A stretch of 64,000 bases of DNA from positions 4,030,001-4,094,000 of the forward strand of contig NZ_JAGIOB010000001.1 in the NCBI RefSeq assembly GCF_017876495.1. Reading direction: 5' to 3'. Below are positions 63,095-64,000 of this stretch, piece after piece. This DNA is from Microlunatus capsulatus. Lineage in GTDB: Bacteria > Actinomycetota > Actinomycetes > Propionibacteriales > Propionibacteriaceae. The translations under genes were made by a program, and so were the position numbers. The notes beneath the pieces were generated by a model. It worked only from the letters and a program-made list of their open reading frames with translations. It searched no databases and was not told the DNA's origin. Numbering within the stretch: position 1 is the first letter of the stretch; the number at the start of each line of letters is the position of its first letter.

Positions 63095-63126
63095 TCAAAC
63101 ACACGTTCTATCGAACGTCTGTTCGA
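63095..63126. promoter_or_regulatory. Abutting tandem LexA boxes 2 and 3
   Basis: TCAAACACACGTTCTA (63095-63110, two deviations) is immediately followed by TCGAACGTCTGTTCGA (63111-63126), a perfect consensus box. With no gap between them, two LexA dimers would lie head to tail. Confidence 0.82.
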
Positions 63127-63147
63127 CATCTCCTGAGGAGCTCGACC

Positions 63148-63528
63148 ATGGACGTCACCACCCTCGAGGCACCGCTCGGCACCACCGCGACCGGCTCCCG
63201 CAGCACGGCCCGGACCGCCGCGCCCACCCGGGCACCGGGCCGGCCCCGCCGTCGCACGGGCCGGGGGACCGGTCCGCAGGCCCGGCCCGACCGTCCGCTC
63301 GCCGGCGGCACCCGGGTGCCGCGGCCGCAGTCCTGCGCCGTCGTGGCGCCTGCGGTCTCCGTGGCCGCCGCCCCTGGCTGGCGGCTCACCGAGCGGGGGA
63401 TCGCCCTGGTGCTGGTAACCGGCCTGTTGGTCGTCACCGCCGCCCTCACCGTGGTCGGCCTGACCGCCCTGCGCGTCACCGGCGAGCGCTACGCCGACGT
63501 CGGCCAGACGGTCCTCGTCCAGCCCTGA
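63148..63528 (+). CDS. SOS-induced single-pass membrane protein, probable cell-division inhibitor type
   Basis: The product has 126 residues. GAGGAG precedes ATG 63148. Residues 1-76 are basic, Pro/Arg/Thr-rich and cytoplasmic. One membrane segment lies at 84-108 ([20 protein letters not shown]), then 18 outer residues ending TVLVQP. Its place divergent from lexA, under three LexA boxes, is that of ChiZ (Rv2719c), DivS and relatives. Those read W-x-LTxRG-membrane segment-VVQPGDTLW, with a LysM domain. Here the identity ends exactly at VQP and the LysM is absent. A division-delay role is inferred from position and layout only. Confidence 0.72.
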   Translation: MDVTTLEAPLGTTATGSRSTARTAAPTRAPGRPRRRTGRGTGPQARPDRPLAGGTRVPRPQSCAVVAPAVSVAAAPGWRLTERGIALVLVTGLLVVTAALTVVGLTALRVTGERYADVGQTVLVQP

Positions 63529-63592
63529 GCTCCCCACCGCCCGCCCGGTCGATGACGACCCGTCCGGCCCCGGCGGCGGGCAGAATGGCCCC

Positions 63593-64000
63593 GTGAGCAC
63601 CCCGTCGTCGGCCCCGACCTTCCGCGCCACCCGCGGACTGGGCTACCTCGCCGGCACGGCGGTCTTCGGCGTCGGCGTCAGCGGCGTCTACGCGGCGACC
63701 GGCCTGGGGCTCCCGTGCCCCTTCCTGATGGCGACCGGCTGGGAGTGCCCCCTCTGCGGCGGAACCCGGCTCGGCAGCGCCCTGCTGCACGGCGACCTCG
63801 TCGCCGCCTTCCTCTACAACCCGGTCGTCCTGGTGGGCCTGGTGGTCGTCTCCGTGCTGGGGGTGCTGTGGACGCTGGAGGCCCTGGGCGGCCCGGCCGT
63901 CCGGCTGCCCGCACGGGTGGCCACCCGCGTCGCTCGGGTCCACCCGACCCGGTGGCTCGTCCTCGGTCTCGTGGCCGCGGCCGCCTTCGTGGTGCTGCGC
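63593..64000 (+). CDS. DUF2752 membrane protein (3' end cut by window)
   Basis: From GTG 63593 an open frame runs to the right edge (136 codons, no stop). The DUF2752 motif [20 protein letters not shown], followed by [19 protein letters not shown], is clear, with hydrophobic segments at [33 protein letters not shown] and [15 protein letters not shown]. It is a small inner-membrane family of unknown function in which the paired cysteines are conserved. Confidence 0.85.
   Translation, partial: MSTPSSAPTFRATRGLGYLAGTAVFGVGVSGVYAATGLGLPCPFLMATGWECPLCGGTRLGSALLHGDLVAAFLYNPVVLVGLVVVSVLGVLWTLEALGGPAVRLPARVATRVARVHPTRWLVLGLVAAAAFVVLR

Noticed and set aside
63529-63592. A LysM domain continuing after the SOS membrane protein through a frameshift.
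   Set aside because: None of the three plus frames after 63528 shows GDTLW or LysM-like residues, and a new gene starts at 63593.

Overview
The window is high-GC, densely packed, chromosomal DNA from an actinomycete. Several families point there: HupB with a lysine-rich histone-like tail, ClgR, the IclR regulator NdgR next to leuCD, DUF3046 upstream of recA, DUF3515, an MT0933-type antitoxin, a coenzyme F420 gene (cofC/fbiD), gluABCD, and recA/dinG promoters of the PafBC (RecA-NDp) type. RNase Y together with this gene order suggests Propionibacteriales (Microlunatus/Friedmanniella-like). That placement is inference, not proof. No prophage, transposase, CRISPR array or rRNA was seen.

Layout. 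0-5.6 kb: 3' end of cimA, divergent deoA and FAH-fold hydrolase, gltX, a CPBP membrane protease, then tRNA-Gln(CTG) and tRNA-Glu(CTC). 5.7-10.2 kb: Gfo/Idh/MocA oxidoreductase, a frameshifted PLP decarboxylase, App1-type phosphatase, ndgR. 10.3-13.1 kb: leuCD and hupB. 13.1-21.2 kb: cofC, then plsC-gpsA ... ddl-thiL. Between gpsA and ddl lie an AbiEi/DUF559-like gene bracketed by two copies of one palindrome, and a transsulfuration enzyme. 21.3-28.1 kb: ftsK, a DUF3516-type helicase, and a membrane-anchored sigma-region-4-like protein. 28.2-35.7 kb: a self-contained sugar locus (LacI regulator, ABC binding protein and two permeases, GH130, a secreted glycosidase-like protein). 35.8-38.9 kb: rimO-pgsA-pncC-clgR. 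39-43.6 kb: lhr. 43.7-64 kb: the conserved DUF3046-recA-recX-rny / gluABCD / miaB-miaA-dapF-SDR-hflX-dinG-lexA block, ending in an SOS-controlled membrane protein and a truncated DUF2752 gene.

The most coherent signal is a DNA-damage network readable from promoters. recA has both a LexA box and a full RecA-NDp (PafBC) promoter. The DinG-type helicase gene has an almost perfect RecA-NDp promoter placed so that its GTG is the transcript start. lhr has a weaker match. lexA and a divergent one-pass membrane protein share a 267-bp spacer with four LexA boxes. That protein looks like the ChiZ/DivS-type SOS division inhibitor cut off just before its LysM domain.

Many genes here appear leaderless: a TANNNT-like -10 lies 6-7 nt before the start codon and there is no Shine-Dalgarno (deoA, FAH, App1, ndgR, ftsK, gluA, miaA, dinG, lexA). 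I used this to choose several starts. A 17-codon leaderless ORF joined to thiL by an ATGA overlap is a possible leader peptide.

All family assignments come from reading protein motifs by eye. No database search was run.
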